Notes: generated from the sequence alone by a model not told the origin. Shown: positions 51,733-61,542, counted from the stretch's first letter. The stretch is DNA of 64,000 bases from Bradyrhizobium sp. Ghvi (GCF_900115265.1 NZ_FOVU01000001.1:407001-471000), one strand, 5' to 3'. Translations and numbers: made by a program.

Positions 51733-53373
51733 ATGAAGGCACGCTTCGGCGCGCTCGGGTCGGACGACGAGCGCGGTGCGCAGCGCTCCCCTCGCGTGGT
51801 CGAGCTTGGCAGCCGCGCCGGCGTGCTTGATGGCCATGTCGTGCTCAGCGCGGAGCGGGTCTCCAAATCCTTTGCCGGCGTGAACGCGCTTCACGAGGTC
51901 GACTTCGATCTGCGCCACGGCGAAGTGCACGCGCTGATGGGCGAGAATGGTGCCGGCAAAAGCACCCTGATGAAAATCCTCGCCGGCGTGCACACGAGCT
52001 ACGACGGCACCATTCTGGTCGAGGGCCATCCGGCAGCCTTCACCGGCGTGCGCGACGCCGAAGAGGCCGGCGTTGCCATCATCCACCAGGAGCTCAATCT
52101 CGTTCCCGAGCTGAGCGTCGCCGACAATATCTTCCTCGGCCGAGAGCCGCTGATCGGCGGAGTCTTGATCGACCGGCGCCGGATGGCGAGGACCGCCGAG
52201 CGCTTGCTGGCGCGGCTCGGCGTCGCCATCGCGCCGGAGACCAGGATCGCGGGCCTGCGCGTCGGCGAGCAGCAACTCGTCGAGATCGCCAAGGCGCTGT
52301 CGCTCAACGCGCGCATCCTCATCATGGACGAGCCGACCTCGGCGCTGTCCTCGTCGGAATGCGACACGCTGTTCAAGATCGTGCGCCAGCTCGCAAGCGA
52401 AGGCGTCGCGATCATCTACACCTCGCACCGCATCGAGGAGGTGCTGGAGCTCGCCAATCGCGTCACCGTGCTGCGCGATGGCAGGCACGTGGTGACGGCA
52501 CGAATCGATCAACTCTCGCGCGGCGCCATCATCTCGGCGATGGTCGGCCGTGAGATGGCCGCGCACGCGCGCAGCGCGACGGCGCAGGATGGCGCGGTTG
52601 TCCTCTCGGTGCAGGACCTGACGCTGGATACGCTCGGTCCGCACGGATGGCGGCGCACATTGCACGGCGTGAGCTTCGAGCTGAAGCGCGGCGAGATCCT
52701 TGGCATTGGCGGCCTACTCGGATCCGGACGGACGGAGATTCTGGAGTCGATCTTCGGCGTAGCGCGCGGCTGGCGCGAGGGGCGCATCGCGATCGACGGT
52801 GCGGCGGTCGACATCGCCTCTCCTTCCGACGCCTACCATCTCGGCGTCGCACTCGTCAGCGAGGACCGCAAGGAGCGCGGCCTGCATCTGGCCGCCTCGA
52901 TCTGCGACAACGTCGCGCTGCCCTCGACTGGTGCGCTTTCGCGATTTGGCCTGCGCGCATTCGCGCGCGAACGCGCGCTCGCCACTGAGATGGTCAGACG
53001 GCTCTCGGTTCGCTGCACGGGTATCGGCCAGGAAGCCGCCGCGCTGTCCGGCGGCAACCAGCAAAAGGTCGTGATCGGCAAATGGCTGGCAACCGAACCG
53101 CGCATCCTGCTGCTCGACGAGCCGACCCGCGGCATCGACATCGGCGCCAAACAGGAGATTTACCGATTGATTTTCGACCTCGCAGCCCAGGGCCTCGGCA
53201 TCATCGTGGTGACTTCTGAGATGCCCGAGCTGCTGCTGTTGTCCGACCGCATCCTCGTCATGTGCGAGGGCCGGCAGACCGGCATTCTCGCACGCCAGAA
53301 CGCGTCGCAGGAGACGGTGATGCGCCTCGCCGCACCGGGCATGGCGAGATGGTCGCAGGAAGCCGCATCATGA
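51733..53373 (+). CDS. Sugar ABC transporter ATPase (two domains)
   Basis: 546 residues from ATG 51733, with GGGAGG 7 bases upstream (ATG 51694 also in frame). Two nucleotide-binding halves: the first with GENGAGKSTLMKIL, a degenerate signature (GLRVGEQQLVEIA) and LIMDEPTSAL; the second without Walker A (GLLGSGRTEI) but with LSGGNQQKVVIGKW and LLLDEPTRGIDIG. It energises uptake of a sugar or polyol with the permease and binding protein that follow. The stop overlaps the permease ATG. Confidence 0.9.
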   Translation: MKARFGALGSDDERGAQRSPRVVELGSRAGVLDGHVVLSAERVSKSFAGVNALHEVDFDLRHGEVHALMGENGAGKSTLMKILAGVHTSYDGTILVEGHPAAFTGVRDAEEAGVAIIHQELNLVPELSVADNIFLGREPLIGGVLIDRRRMARTAERLLARLGVAIAPETRIAGLRVGEQQLVEIAKALSLNARILIMDEPTSALSSSECDTLFKIVRQLASEGVAIIYTSHRIEEVLELANRVTVLRDGRHVVTARIDQLSRGAIISAMVGREMAAHARSATAQDGAVVLSVQDLTLDTLGPHGWRRTLHGVSFELKRGEILGIGGLLGSGRTEILESIFGVARGWREGRIAIDGAAVDIASPSDAYHLGVALVSEDRKERGLHLAASICDNVALPSTGALSRFGLRAFARERALATEMVRRLSVRCTGIGQEAAALSGGNQQKVVIGKWLATEPRILLLDEPTRGIDIGAKQEIYRLIFDLAAQGLGIIVVTSEMPELLLLSDRILVMCEGRQTGILARQNASQETVMRLAAPGMARWSQEAAS

Positions 53374-54707
53374 AAGCCCTGTTCCGCTTGCTCTCGCGCA
53401 CCAAGCTGTATTGGGGGCTCGTACTGATCTGCCTGATCGGCGCCGTCATCTCGCCGCACACCTCGTCCGGCCACAACATCTTCCTGTCTTACGGCAATTT
53501 GACCGACGTGCTGCGCCAAGTTTCGATCACTGGCCTCGTCGCGACTGGAATGACCATGGTCATCCTGCTTGGCGGCATCGATCTTTCGGTCGGCTCGGTG
53601 ATGGGCTTCTCGACGGTGATCTGCGCGATGTTGCTGACCAAGCCCGGCTGGACCTCGGCATCCGTCCTGGGCGTGCCGGCGGCGATCCTCGTCGGTGGCG
53701 CTGCCGTCGCGCTGGCTGCACGCTTCGTGTTCGCCGGCCTCGCGCGCGGCCGCGATGTCAGCGCCGGAAGGCGGCGCGAGATCGCGCTGCCGCGATGGCA
53801 GAGCACCACGCTTCCGGGACTGCTCGGCCTTGTCGCCGCTATCGCCATCGGCTGGTGGACGATGAACCAGATGCCGACCAAATTCGGCGTTCTCGGTGTC
53901 CTGCTGATCGCGCCCTGCCTCGCGATGGTGCTTGGCGGCCTCAACGGGCTCCTGATCGTCACCGGCCGGCTGCAGCCCTTCATCGCGACGCTCGCGATGA
54001 TGGTCAGCGCACTTGGCATCGCGCGATTGACGGCCGGGTCCGACAATGCCGTGGTGCCTGTTTACACGGGCACCAATGCGACCGAGGCTTTCGAGCTGCT
54101 GCGCTCGATGCTGTGGGGCGTTTTGCCTGTCCCGAGCGTCTTCTTCCTCGCGGCCATCTGCCTGTTCGGCGCGATCCTGCGCTTCACTACCTTCGGCCGC
54201 TATGCCTATGCGATCGGCGGCAATGTCGAGGCGGCAAAGCTTTCCGGTATCAAGGTCGCGCAGGTGCAGCTCACGGCCTATTTGTTGTCAGGCCTTCTCG
54301 CCGGGATCGCCGGCGTGCTGTTCGTCGCGCAGTACCGGCAAGGCAAGCCCGATGCGGGCACGGGCCTCGAGCTCGACGCGATCGCCGCCGTTGTGATCGG
54401 CGGCACCAGCCTGATGGGCGGCCGCGGCGGCCTTGCCGGCACCTTCGTCGGCGTCCTGATCTTCGGTCTGCTCTCCGACATCCTGCAGCTTCAGAACATC
54501 GACTCCAACGTCCAGCTCGTGATGAAGGGGCTGATCATCATTTGCACCGTGCTGGTGCAGGAGCAGAATCTCGGCCAGCTCGTCGCGCGATGGCGGTTCC
54601 GTCGATCGGGCGAAGCTCATGTCGATCCGAAAACAGCCGAGACCGATCGGCTGCCAAGCGCCGCAAAGGCCCAACTCGCAAGGGAGGATCTCGATGAAGC
54701 GTCGTGA
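53370..54707 (+). CDS. Sugar ABC transporter permease, extended
   Basis: 445 residues from ATG 53370 (ATGA overlap with the ATPase). It has BPD_transp_2 motifs (TMVILLGGIDLSVGSVMGFS; AAVVIGGTSLMGGRGGLAGT) but is ~110 residues longer than RbsC. The extra part, near residues 120-175, is a charged segment (GLARGRDVSAGRRREIALPR) and a further hydrophobic segment (LPGLLGLVAAIAIGWWTM), like the longer XylH-type permeases. The single permease gene suggests a homodimer. Its last 14 bases overlap the binding protein start. Confidence 0.88.
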   Translation: MKALFRLLSRTKLYWGLVLICLIGAVISPHTSSGHNIFLSYGNLTDVLRQVSITGLVATGMTMVILLGGIDLSVGSVMGFSTVICAMLLTKPGWTSASVLGVPAAILVGGAAVALAARFVFAGLARGRDVSAGRRREIALPRWQSTTLPGLLGLVAAIAIGWWTMNQMPTKFGVLGVLLIAPCLAMVLGGLNGLLIVTGRLQPFIATLAMMVSALGIARLTAGSDNAVVPVYTGTNATEAFELLRSMLWGVLPVPSVFFLAAICLFGAILRFTTFGRYAYAIGGNVEAAKLSGIKVAQVQLTAYLLSGLLAGIAGVLFVAQYRQGKPDAGTGLELDAIAAVVIGGTSLMGGRGGLAGTFVGVLIFGLLSDILQLQNIDSNVQLVMKGLIIICTVLVQEQNLGQLVARWRFRRSGEAHVDPKTAETDRLPSAAKAQLAREDLDEAS

Positions 54708-55668
54708 GTTTTTGAAGTTGTCGACCACTGCGGCGGGCGCCGCAATGACCATCTATCTGCCGGCAGGCTGGACGCCTGCAAGGGCCGCCGGCAAGTCGAA
54801 AGTCGGCTTCAGCCAGTGCACCACGCTGGAGCCGTGGCGGGTGCAATTCAACAAGGACATCCTGACTGAAGCGAAGAATCATCCTGACATCGACCTCATC
54901 ATTACCGACGGCCAGGACAAGACCGAGAAGCAGGTCGCCGATTGCGACAATCTGATCGTGCAGCAGGTCAACGTGCTCCTGATCTCGCCCAAGGAATCGG
55001 CTGGCCTGACCGGTGTGGTCGAAAAGGCGATCGACGCCAAGATTCCCGTCATCGTGCTCGACCGCAACGTCGACACCAAGCGCATCACCCAGTTCATCGG
55101 CGGCGACAACGTCGCGATCGGCAGGGCCGCCGGCGAGCACGCGGTGAAGCTGCTCGGCGGTCCCGGCAAGGCGGCCGGCAACGTCGTCGAGATCTGGGGC
55201 GGCATGGGCACCCAACCCGCGCATGACCGGCACGACGGCTTCCATGCCTTCACGGACAAGGAAAAGGGCATCAAGTACCTGCTCAACAACCAGTCGGGCG
55301 ACTGGAAGCAGGACAAGGCCTACGACATCATGACGACGGCGCTGCGTAACAACGAGAAGATCGACATGGTCTACGGCCATAACGACCCAATGGCCTACGG
55401 CGCTTATCTCGCCGCCAAGGACGCCGGCCGCGACAAGGATATCAAGTTCATCATCGGCATCGACGGACTGCCTGATGAGGGCGTCACCTGGGTCTCCAAG
55501 GGCCAGCTCACCGCGACGTTCCTCTACGCAACGCCCGGTGCGGAAGGATTGAGACAGGCGGCAAAGCTGCTCAAGGGCGAGAAGCTCGAGCCTGTCATCA
55601 CCTTGCCGACGATGCTGATTACCAAGGAGAACGCGCCGGATATCCTGAAGAAGAACGGGCTGCTCTGA
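54694..55668 (+). CDS. Sugar ABC periplasmic binding protein, Tat signal
   Basis: 324 residues from ATG 54694 (GGGAGG 7 bases upstream). The N-terminus is a twin-arginine signal: MKRREFLKLSTTAAGAAMT, cut near ARAA. The mature protein is a ribose-type binding fold, with NVLLISPKESAGLTGVV, VIVLDRNVDTKRITQFIGGD and YGHNDPMAYGAYLAAKDAG. The ligand is probably a sugar, polyol or inositol-like compound. Export in folded form is unusual for this family and may mean a bound cofactor or simply lineage habit. A strong hairpin follows the stop. Confidence 0.9.
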   Translation: MKRREFLKLSTTAAGAAMTIYLPAGWTPARAAGKSKVGFSQCTTLEPWRVQFNKDILTEAKNHPDIDLIITDGQDKTEKQVADCDNLIVQQVNVLLISPKESAGLTGVVEKAIDAKIPVIVLDRNVDTKRITQFIGGDNVAIGRAAGEHAVKLLGGPGKAAGNVVEIWGGMGTQPAHDRHDGFHAFTDKEKGIKYLLNNQSGDWKQDKAYDIMTTALRNNEKIDMVYGHNDPMAYGAYLAAKDAGRDKDIKFIIGIDGLPDEGVTWVSKGQLTATFLYATPGAEGLRQAAKLLKGEKLEPVITLPTMLITKENAPDILKKNGLL

Positions 55669-55693
55669 TTTAGCCACACTGAAATGCGTTCTT

Positions 55694-55731
55694 TGGAGAG
55701 CCGGGTGCGTGATCGCGCATCCGGCTCTCCA
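55694..55731 (+). terminator. Strong hairpin after the sugar ABC operon
   Basis: A 16-bp stem with one G-T pair (arms TGGAGAGCCGGGTGCG and CGCATCCGGCTCTCCA) and a 6-base loop. No clear T-tract follows, so it may stabilise the messenger end or act as a weak terminator before the DUF1349 gene. Confidence 0.55.
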
Positions 55732-55802
55732 TTCGTCGTGCGGCTGTCTTGCCGCGCCTGATCGACACCCGGCGGTGTCGACAACTTTCGTCGAGGTTCG
55801 AC

Positions 55803-56396
55803 ATGAGCGCTTCCATCTTCGCAAGACATGATGGTGTCTGGCTGAATGAGCCGAAGCGGTGGACCGCGCAGGACGACAGCCTCGAGATCGTCACCGACAA
55901 GGCCACCGATTTCTGGCAGAAAACTCACTATGGGTTCTGCCGCGACAGTGGCCACTTCCTGGGTTTTCGGACCACGGAGGCGTTCACGGCCGAGTTGCGC
56001 GTCCAGTGCGAGTTTCAAGAGCTCTACGATCAAGCCGGCATCATGGTGCGGGTCGACGCGGAGCATTGGATCAAAGCCGGGATCGAGTTCTCGGACGGGC
56101 GCGCCATGCTGTCGAGCGTCTTGACCAATGGTCAGTCGGATTGGGCAACAGCCCCCTATGCGCACGACGCCAGTGATTTCCGGATGCGCGTCACGGTCAC
56201 CGAGGGCGTTATTCGATTGCAGTCGTCGGCTGACGGCCAGATCTGGCCACTCGTCCGATTGGCGCCTTTCCCCAAAGCGCAATCCTATCTCGTCGGGCCG
56301 ATGGCCTGCACACCCGAACGGGCGGGATTGCCGGTGAAGTTCACGGAGTTTTCGCTCAAGCCGCCACTTGGCAAGGATCTGCATGATCTGAGCTAG
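55803..56396 (+). CDS. DUF1349-family protein (concanavalin-like fold)
   Basis: 197 residues from ATG 55803. Features are ATDFWQKTHYGFCRDSGHFL, then TAELRVQCEFQELYDQAGIM and RVDAEHWIKAGIEFSDGRAM, the DUF1349 pattern of a beta-sandwich related to YesU. There is no signal peptide, so it is cytoplasmic. It follows the sugar ABC operon on the same strand (134-base gap with a hairpin) and may act on the imported carbohydrate; a catalytic activity is not established for the family. It converges on the cyclase-family gene. Confidence 0.84.
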   Translation: MSASIFARHDGVWLNEPKRWTAQDDSLEIVTDKATDFWQKTHYGFCRDSGHFLGFRTTEAFTAELRVQCEFQELYDQAGIMVRVDAEHWIKAGIEFSDGRAMLSSVLTNGQSDWATAPYAHDASDFRMRVTVTEGVIRLQSSADGQIWPLVRLAPFPKAQSYLVGPMACTPERAGLPVKFTEFSLKPPLGKDLHDLS

Positions 56397-56412
56397 AGCG
56401 GAGCCCGAGCCG

Positions 56413-57189
56413 CTAACTCTCGAGAATCGCCACCGCGCGCGTCCAGCCTGCCGAAGCGCGCTCGATCTTCACGGGAAAGCATGAGACCTTGAAGCCGGTC
56501 GGCGGCAGCTGCTCGAGATTGTGCAGCTTCTCGAGATGGCAGTAGCCGATATGGCGGCCGGCCTTGTGGCCTTCCCAGATCAGGCCGGCGTCCTTGGTCT
56601 CCGCGTATTTCTTCGCGGTGTAGACGAACGGCGCGTCCCAGCTCCAGCCGTCGGTGCCGGTCAGGCGCACGCCGCGCTCGAGCAGGTACATGGTCGCTTC
56701 ATAGCCCATGCCGCAGCCCGAGGTGACGTAGTCCTGCCGGCCATATTTGGCGCCGGCGCTGGTATTGACCACGACGATCTCGAGCGGCTTCAGCTCATGG
56801 CCGATGCGCTTGAGCTCGGTCTCGACATCCTTGGCTGAAGCGACATAGCCGTCGGGCAAATGCCGGAAGTCGAGCTTCACGCCTGGCTGGAAGCACCATT
56901 CCAGCGGCACCTCGTCGATGGTCCAGGACCGCTCGCCGCGATTCATGGTCGGGTGAAAATGCCAAGGTGCGTCGAGATGCGTGCCGTTGTGGGTCGAGAG
57001 GCTGACCTGCTCCACCGCCCAGCCCTGTCCGTCCGGCAGATCCTCGGCCTTCAGTCCGTCGAAGAACTGCAGCATGCGCGGCAGGCCCTGCTGGTGATTG
57101 ATATATTGGATCGTCGGATGATTGCCGGGCGGGTCGGCGGGCACATCGTTTTGCAGCGGGACGGAGATGTCGATCAGCCTGGTCGTCAT
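56413..57189 (-). CDS. Cyclase-family hydrolase (kynurenine formamidase-like)
   Basis: 258 residues with GAGGAAG 4 bases before the ATG. The family metal motif HxGTHxDxPxH is seen as STHNGTHLDAPWHFHP; other features are TTRLIDISVPLQNDVPADPP and the VTSGCGMGYEATMYLLERGV segment. Members are manganese- or zinc-dependent amidohydrolases or ring-opening enzymes in aromatic and purine catabolism. It follows the fumarylacetoacetase-family gene (49-base gap) in an operon divergent from a NitT-type transporter, so it likely acts on the same imported compound. Confidence 0.87.
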   Translation of the reverse strand: MTTRLIDISVPLQNDVPADPPGNHPTIQYINHQQGLPRMLQFFDGLKAEDLPDGQGWAVEQVSLSTHNGTHLDAPWHFHPTMNRGERSWTIDEVPLEWCFQPGVKLDFRHLPDGYVASAKDVETELKRIGHELKPLEIVVVNTSAGAKYGRQDYVTSGCGMGYEATMYLLERGVRLTGTDGWSWDAPFVYTAKKYAETKDAGLIWEGHKAGRHIGYCHLEKLHNLEQLPPTGFKVSCFPVKIERASAGWTRAVAILES

Positions 57190-57238
57190 GGCGCTTCCTC
57201 GTTGATTGTTTTTTCGTTGGCGGCCGTCAGGCGTCGCT

Positions 57239-58228
57239 TCATGCGTCTTGCCGCTCGACGCGGTTCTTCAGAATGCCGATCTTCTCGACCTCGAGCTCGA
57301 TCGTATCGCCATGCTCGAGAAACCATCCGAGCTCGAGACCGCAGCCATTGCCGACCGTGCCGGAGCCGATGAATTCGCCGGGCATCAGCGTCTCGTCCTG
57401 GCTGACGTGGGCGATGATCTCCTCGAAGGAAAACAGCATGCCCTCGGAGACGCCCTTGGAGCGGGTCTCGCCGTTGACGCGCGCTTCCATCTTCAACCGA
57501 TAGGGATCGCCGATCTCGTCCGGCGTCACGATCCAGGGGCCCATCACGTTGCCGCCGTCAAAACTCTTGCCTTTGGCCGGGCCAAGCCGTCCCTCCATCT
57601 CGATGCGCTGGGCATCGCGCGCGGAGAAATCGTTGAAGATGGTATAGCCGAAAATGTGATCCCCAGCCTTCGCAGGCGTGATGTTCGCGCCCCTGTTTTT
57701 GGTGACGATCCCGAACTCGAGCTCGTAGTCCATCACCTTGCTGTAGCGCGGCCATTTCACCGTGGTGTTGGTGCCGCGGACGCTGAAGCGGTTGGTGATG
57801 TAGAAGATCGGCTGCTTGCGATAGACCTCGGGCAGCTCACCGAGCGGCTCGGCGTCGATGCGCGCCAATTCCGCGTTGTCGCCCTTGGCCCGCGCGGCGA
57901 GCTTCCGCTGCCCGCGCGGCGCCTGCAGGATGTGCAGCGGAAACGACATGCCGTCGCGCATCTGCCTGGGCTCCGGCACCGGCGCGAGGATGTCGACGGC
58001 GCTGACCGCCGCCGACAGCGTCGCGTCCTGGCCGTGCTTGTCGAGCAGTGCGCGGGCCCGATCGAGCGCGCGGGGTCCGGCGTCGATCAGCGCCAGCATG
58101 GAGCCGAAGGCCGGATCGGCCTCGCCGTCCCGCGCGGCGGCGGCGGCGAGATCAAAGACCTGGCTGTCATTGGCATAAACGGCTCCGATCTTCTCCCGAC
58201 CGGCGGATTTGAATGTTGCGAGCTTCAC
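57239..58228 (-). CDS. Fumarylacetoacetate hydrolase-family protein
   Basis: About 329 residues from GTG 58228 (AAGGGG 7 bases upstream, giving MKLATFK; GTG 58237 is also in frame). The FAH domain carries the metal ligands in YELEFGIVTKNRGANIT and the DFSARDAQRIEMEGRLGPAK stretch, ending with GSGTVGNGCGLELGWFLEHG. These enzymes hydrolyse C-C bonds of fumarylacetoacetate, fumarylpyruvate or acylpyruvates, or act as hydratases. Its length and N-terminal extension resemble homologues in aromatic degradation operons. Confidence 0.87.
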   Translation of the reverse strand: MKLATFKSAGREKIGAVYANDSQVFDLAAAAARDGEADPAFGSMLALIDAGPRALDRARALLDKHGQDATLSAAVSAVDILAPVPEPRQMRDGMSFPLHILQAPRGQRKLAARAKGDNAELARIDAEPLGELPEVYRKQPIFYITNRFSVRGTNTTVKWPRYSKVMDYELEFGIVTKNRGANITPAKAGDHIFGYTIFNDFSARDAQRIEMEGRLGPAKGKSFDGGNVMGPWIVTPDEIGDPYRLKMEARVNGETRSKGVSEGMLFSFEEIIAHVSQDETLMPGEFIGSGTVGNGCGLELGWFLEHGDTIELEVEKIGILKNRVERQDA

Positions 58229-58316
58229 CTTGGGCACCCCTTGCTCTTATTTCGAATATATGATCATGTAAAATATCGATAAACAAGACTGAAAAATACA
58301 AATCGGGGAGAGCGCG
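58229..58316. promoter_or_regulatory. AT-rich divergent promoter region with palindrome
   Basis: The region between the FAH-family gene and the binding-protein gene is strikingly AT-rich (58245-58300). It contains the palindrome ATGATCAT (58260-58267) and runs of A/T suitable for -10 boxes. It is the likely site of the embedded GntR regulator, which lies second in the plus-strand operon. Confidence 0.5.
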
Positions 58317-59261
58317 GTGAAGCGAACGCAATTGACGGCGATGCTGGCGGGGCTCGCGTTCGGGGCGTCTGTTGCCTTGATGGGCCCAGCGCTGGCGGAG
58401 TCCAAGATCCAGATCGGCTGTACCGCGACCTCCGACTGCGCCTCGGCCATGGTCGCGGTCGACGAAGGCATTTTCAGGAAGCACGGGCTGGACGTCGAGA
58501 TGACGCCGATCGCAATCAACTCCAACATCCCCGCGGCGATCCTGTCGAACTCGATTCAGGTCGGCGGCCCAACCTCGACCGTCTTTCTCCAAGCCGTCGA
58601 CGGTGGCCTCGACCTCGTCGCGATCGCCGGCGCCTCGGTGATGAACCCGACCTCGAACACCGCGATCGCCGCCTTCGTCCGCAACGGCATCACCATCAAG
58701 GACCCCAAGGATTTCGTCGGCAAGAAGGTCGGCGCGCCCGGCCTGAACGCCTTTCTGCACGTGCTGTTCGTGAAATGGCTGGTTGAGAAAGGCGTCGATC
58801 CCCGAAGCGTCAATTTCGTCGAGGTCACCTTCCCGACCATGGCGGACATCATCAAATCAGGCGGCGTCGACGCCGTGCTCACCGCCGAGCCGTTCGTCAC
58901 GCGCATGACCAATGCAGGGCTCGGTTCGGTCGGCGCGCGGTACGGCGCCGAGCTCGGTCGCACCGATCCGATCATCTTCTACGCCGCATCGCGCGACTGG
59001 GCGGAGAAGAATGCGGCGACGGTGAAGAAATTCCGCGAAGCCATCGCGGAGGCCGCCGTGATCGTCAACAGCGATCGCGAGAAGGCCTCCGCCTCGATCG
59101 CCAAGTTCACCAAGCAGCCGCTCGAGCTCGTCAAGGCGACGCCGCCGAACCAGTCCGAGCCGAACCTCAGGGCAGAAAACCTCTCCTGGTGGATCGACGT
59201 GATGTCGTCGCAGAAGATGCTGCAATCGAAGCTCGACACCGCGAAACTGGTGCTGAACTAG
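58317..59261 (+). CDS. NitT/TauT-family ABC binding protein
   Basis: 314 residues from GTG 58317, with GGGGAGAG 4 bases upstream. The signal peptide is MKRTQLTAMLAGLAFGASVA to about PALAE. The mature part is a SsuA/ThiY-like fold: QIGCTATSDCASAMVAVDEG and the VGAPGLNAFLHVLFVKWLVE segment. The ligand could be an aromatic or sulfonated compound, given the downstream permeases and the divergent hydrolases. First gene of an operon with GntR, ATPase and two permeases. Confidence 0.87.
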   Translation: MKRTQLTAMLAGLAFGASVALMGPALAESKIQIGCTATSDCASAMVAVDEGIFRKHGLDVEMTPIAINSNIPAAILSNSIQVGGPTSTVFLQAVDGGLDLVAIAGASVMNPTSNTAIAAFVRNGITIKDPKDFVGKKVGAPGLNAFLHVLFVKWLVEKGVDPRSVNFVEVTFPTMADIIKSGGVDAVLTAEPFVTRMTNAGLGSVGARYGAELGRTDPIIFYAASRDWAEKNAATVKKFREAIAEAAVIVNSDREKASASIAKFTKQPLELVKATPPNQSEPNLRAENLSWWIDVMSSQKMLQSKLDTAKLVLN

Positions 59262-59273
59262 AGGATATCGGCG

Positions 59274-59978
59274 ATGCCCGCTTCCGAGCGCACTCTCGAA
59301 CGGCTGCCGGCCGAGGCCGGCACTTTGAGCGAGCGCGCCGCAAATCTCATCGAGCAGGACATCCTGGCCGGACGTCTCGCACCGGGATCGCGGCTCGGAA
59401 TTGTCGACCTCGTGCAGCGCTACGACATCGGCGCCACTCCCTTGCGCGAAGGCCTGTCGCGGCTGATGTCGCGCGGTCTGATCGTCGGCATCGGCCAGCG
59501 CGGCTTTCGCGTCGCCGAGGTCAGCCGCGAGGATCTCGCCGACATCACCTGCATGCGGACGGCGGTCGAGATCGAGGCCGTCAGGCTCGCGATCCGGCAC
59601 GGCGACCTCGCCTGGGAGGCTGGCATCGTCAGCGCGCTGCATCAGATGCGCCGGCATATCGAGCGCACCGGCAATGAATTCCGCGAAGGCGCGGCCGAGT
59701 TCGACCGGCTGCACAAGGGCTTTCACACCGCACTGCTCGCCGCCTGCGGCTCGCGGCGCATGCTGGCGGCCCATTCCGATCTCTACGACCAGGCCTATCG
59801 CTACCGCCGCGTGATGATGGGCGCAATCGACAGCGGTGAGGGCTTCATCAGGAGTCACCAGATGCTCGCCGACCACGTGCTGGCCCGCGACGTGACTGCC
59901 GCGCAAAAAATGCTGGCGGCACATCTGCACTCGACCATCGATTTCGTCTATCCGCCTGAAAGCGGGGAGCAACCATGA
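59274..59978 (+). CDS. GntR-family regulator (FCD domain), inside ABC operon
   Basis: 234 residues, with GAGGA 8 bases before the ATG. The winged HTH has [20 protein letters not shown] and [20 protein letters not shown]; the FCD domain includes [20 protein letters not shown] and [16 protein letters not shown]. It is 12 bases after the binding-protein gene and its stop overlaps the ATPase start, so it is co-transcribed with the transporter it probably controls. This lets the operon set its own regulator level. Confidence 0.88.
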   Translation: MPASERTLERLPAEAGTLSERAANLIEQDILAGRLAPGSRLGIVDLVQRYDIGATPLREGLSRLMSRGLIVGIGQRGFRVAEVSREDLADITCMRTAVEIEAVRLAIRHGDLAWEAGIVSALHQMRRHIERTGNEFREGAAEFDRLHKGFHTALLAACGSRRMLAAHSDLYDQAYRYRRVMMGAIDSGEGFIRSHQMLADHVLARDVTAAQKMLAAHLHSTIDFVYPPESGEQP

Positions 59979-60781
59979 GCGTCGTTGCCAGGCTCGATGA
60001 GGCGCGCGCTGCGCGGCGGCAGAAGACGCTGATCGCGTTCAACGCCGCGACGCTGCGGCTCGGCGGCAAGACCATCATCGAGAACCTCGATCTTCAGGTG
60101 CGGCCGGGCGAATTCCTCTGCATCGTCGGCGCCTCCGGCTGTGGCAAGACCACCGCGCTGCGGCTCGCCGCGGGCCTCTATCGCCCAACCAGCGGCTCCG
60201 TCACCTTCGACGGCGAGCCGGTCACCGCGCCGCGGCGCGAGGTCGCGATCGTGTTCCAGGATTACGGCAAGGCGCTGCTGCCGTGGCGAACCGCGGCCGG
60301 CAACATCTCGCTGGCGCTGGAAGCCGCGCGCGTGCCGGCGCGCGAGCGCGGTGCGCGCATCGAGGCGCTGCTGCGCAAGGTCGGCTTGCCCGGCCATGCC
60401 GGCAAATATCCGACCGAAATGTCGGGCGGCATGCAGCAGCGCCTGCAGATCGCGCGCTGCCTTGCGCAGGAGCCGTCGACCTTGCTGATGGACGAGCCGT
60501 TCGGCGCGCTGGACGCGATGACGCGACAGGGCTTGCAGGACGAGGTCTTGTCGCTGACGCAAGCGAGCCAGACGACCGTGGTCTTCGTGACCCACGATCT
60601 CGACGAAGCCATCTATCTCGGCGACCGCGTCATCGGCCTCTTGCCGCATCCCGGCCGGATCGGCATCGAGCTCGACATCGATCTGCCGCGCCCGCGCGAC
60701 CAGCTCGCCACCCGCGAGCATCCGGAATTCCTGCGGCTGCGCCGGCAATTGTTCGACTTCATCAAGGCGACCGAACATTGA
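59975..60781 (+). CDS. NitT/TauT-family ABC transporter ATPase
   Basis: 268 residues. Walker [18 protein letters not shown]-loop [14 protein letters not shown], signature [16 protein letters not shown] and Walker [16 protein letters not shown], with the switch His in [15 protein letters not shown]. It has a short N-terminal extension of about 20 residues rich in Arg/Ala. It drives the import of the ligand of the binding protein at 58317 through two permeases. Both ends overlap neighbouring genes by 4 bases. Confidence 0.9.
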   Translation: MSVVARLDEARAARRQKTLIAFNAATLRLGGKTIIENLDLQVRPGEFLCIVGASGCGKTTALRLAAGLYRPTSGSVTFDGEPVTAPRREVAIVFQDYGKALLPWRTAAGNISLALEAARVPARERGARIEALLRKVGLPGHAGKYPTEMSGGMQQRLQIARCLAQEPSTLLMDEPFGALDAMTRQGLQDEVLSLTQASQTTVVFVTHDLDEAIYLGDRVIGLLPHPGRIGIELDIDLPRPRDQLATREHPEFLRLRRQLFDFIKATEH

Positions 60782-61542
60782 GCCTCAGTCGCACGAGGCC
60801 CTTGCTGCTGCCGCTGGCGCTGATGCTCGCGTTCGAGCTCTGGGCGCGCCTCACCCATCTGCAGAGCGACAGCCTGGCCCCGCCGAGCGCGATCCTCGTG
60901 GCCCTGGCCACGGCTCTTGCCGATCTCTCGATCCCGATCGCGACCCGCGACACGCTGTTCGCCGCCTTTGCAGGATTGGCGGTCGGCAGTGCAATAGGCC
61001 TTTCACTCGGCATTGCCTTCGGCATCTCGCGCCCGCTCGACCGGCTGATGGAGGTGACGGTCGAGGCGATCCGTCCGATCCCCTCGATCGCGCTGCTGCC
61101 GATTGCGCTGATCGCCCTCGGCTTCGGCTACCGGATGGAGATCGTGATCGTGGCGTTCGCCTGCGTCTGGCCGATGCTGATCATGACGCGCAGCGCGGTG
61201 CGCAGCATCGAGCCGCGCTTGATGGAGGTGTCGCGCGCCTTGAGGCTGAGCGCGCCGCAACGGATCGCGAAGGTCGTGATCCCGGCCGCGCTGCCGCGGA
61301 TTTTCGTCGCCTTCCGCCTGTCGGCCGGCATCGCCCTGATCGTCGCCGTCACGGTCGAGATCGCGATCAATCCGATCGGGCTCGGCGCCGGCATCATGCT
61401 GGCGCAACAGGCGCTGCGCGCCGACCTGATGCTCGCCTATCTCGTGTGGATCGGCGCGATCGGCTACGCGCTGAACGTCCTGATGATTGCGGCCCAGCGG
61501 CGCCTGTTCGGCCGCGCCGCGCTCGCCGGAGACAATCCATGA
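60778..61542 (+). CDS. NitT/TauT-family ABC permease 1
   Basis: 254 residues. The only start that avoids a long overlap with the ATPase gene is TTG 60778, in a TTGA overlap with the ATPase stop; it gives a protein opening [16 protein letters not shown]. About six membrane helices. The inner-membrane coupling motif EAA is seen as [20 protein letters not shown], followed by [20 protein letters not shown]. It forms the channel with permease 2. The rare TTG start may lower its synthesis. Confidence 0.86.
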   Translation: MSLSRTRPLLLPLALMLAFELWARLTHLQSDSLAPPSAILVALATALADLSIPIATRDTLFAAFAGLAVGSAIGLSLGIAFGISRPLDRLMEVTVEAIRPIPSIALLPIALIALGFGYRMEIVIVAFACVWPMLIMTRSAVRSIEPRLMEVSRALRLSAPQRIAKVVIPAALPRIFVAFRLSAGIALIVAVTVEIAINPIGLGAGIMLAQQALRADLMLAYLVWIGAIGYALNVLMIAAQRRLFGRAALAGDNP

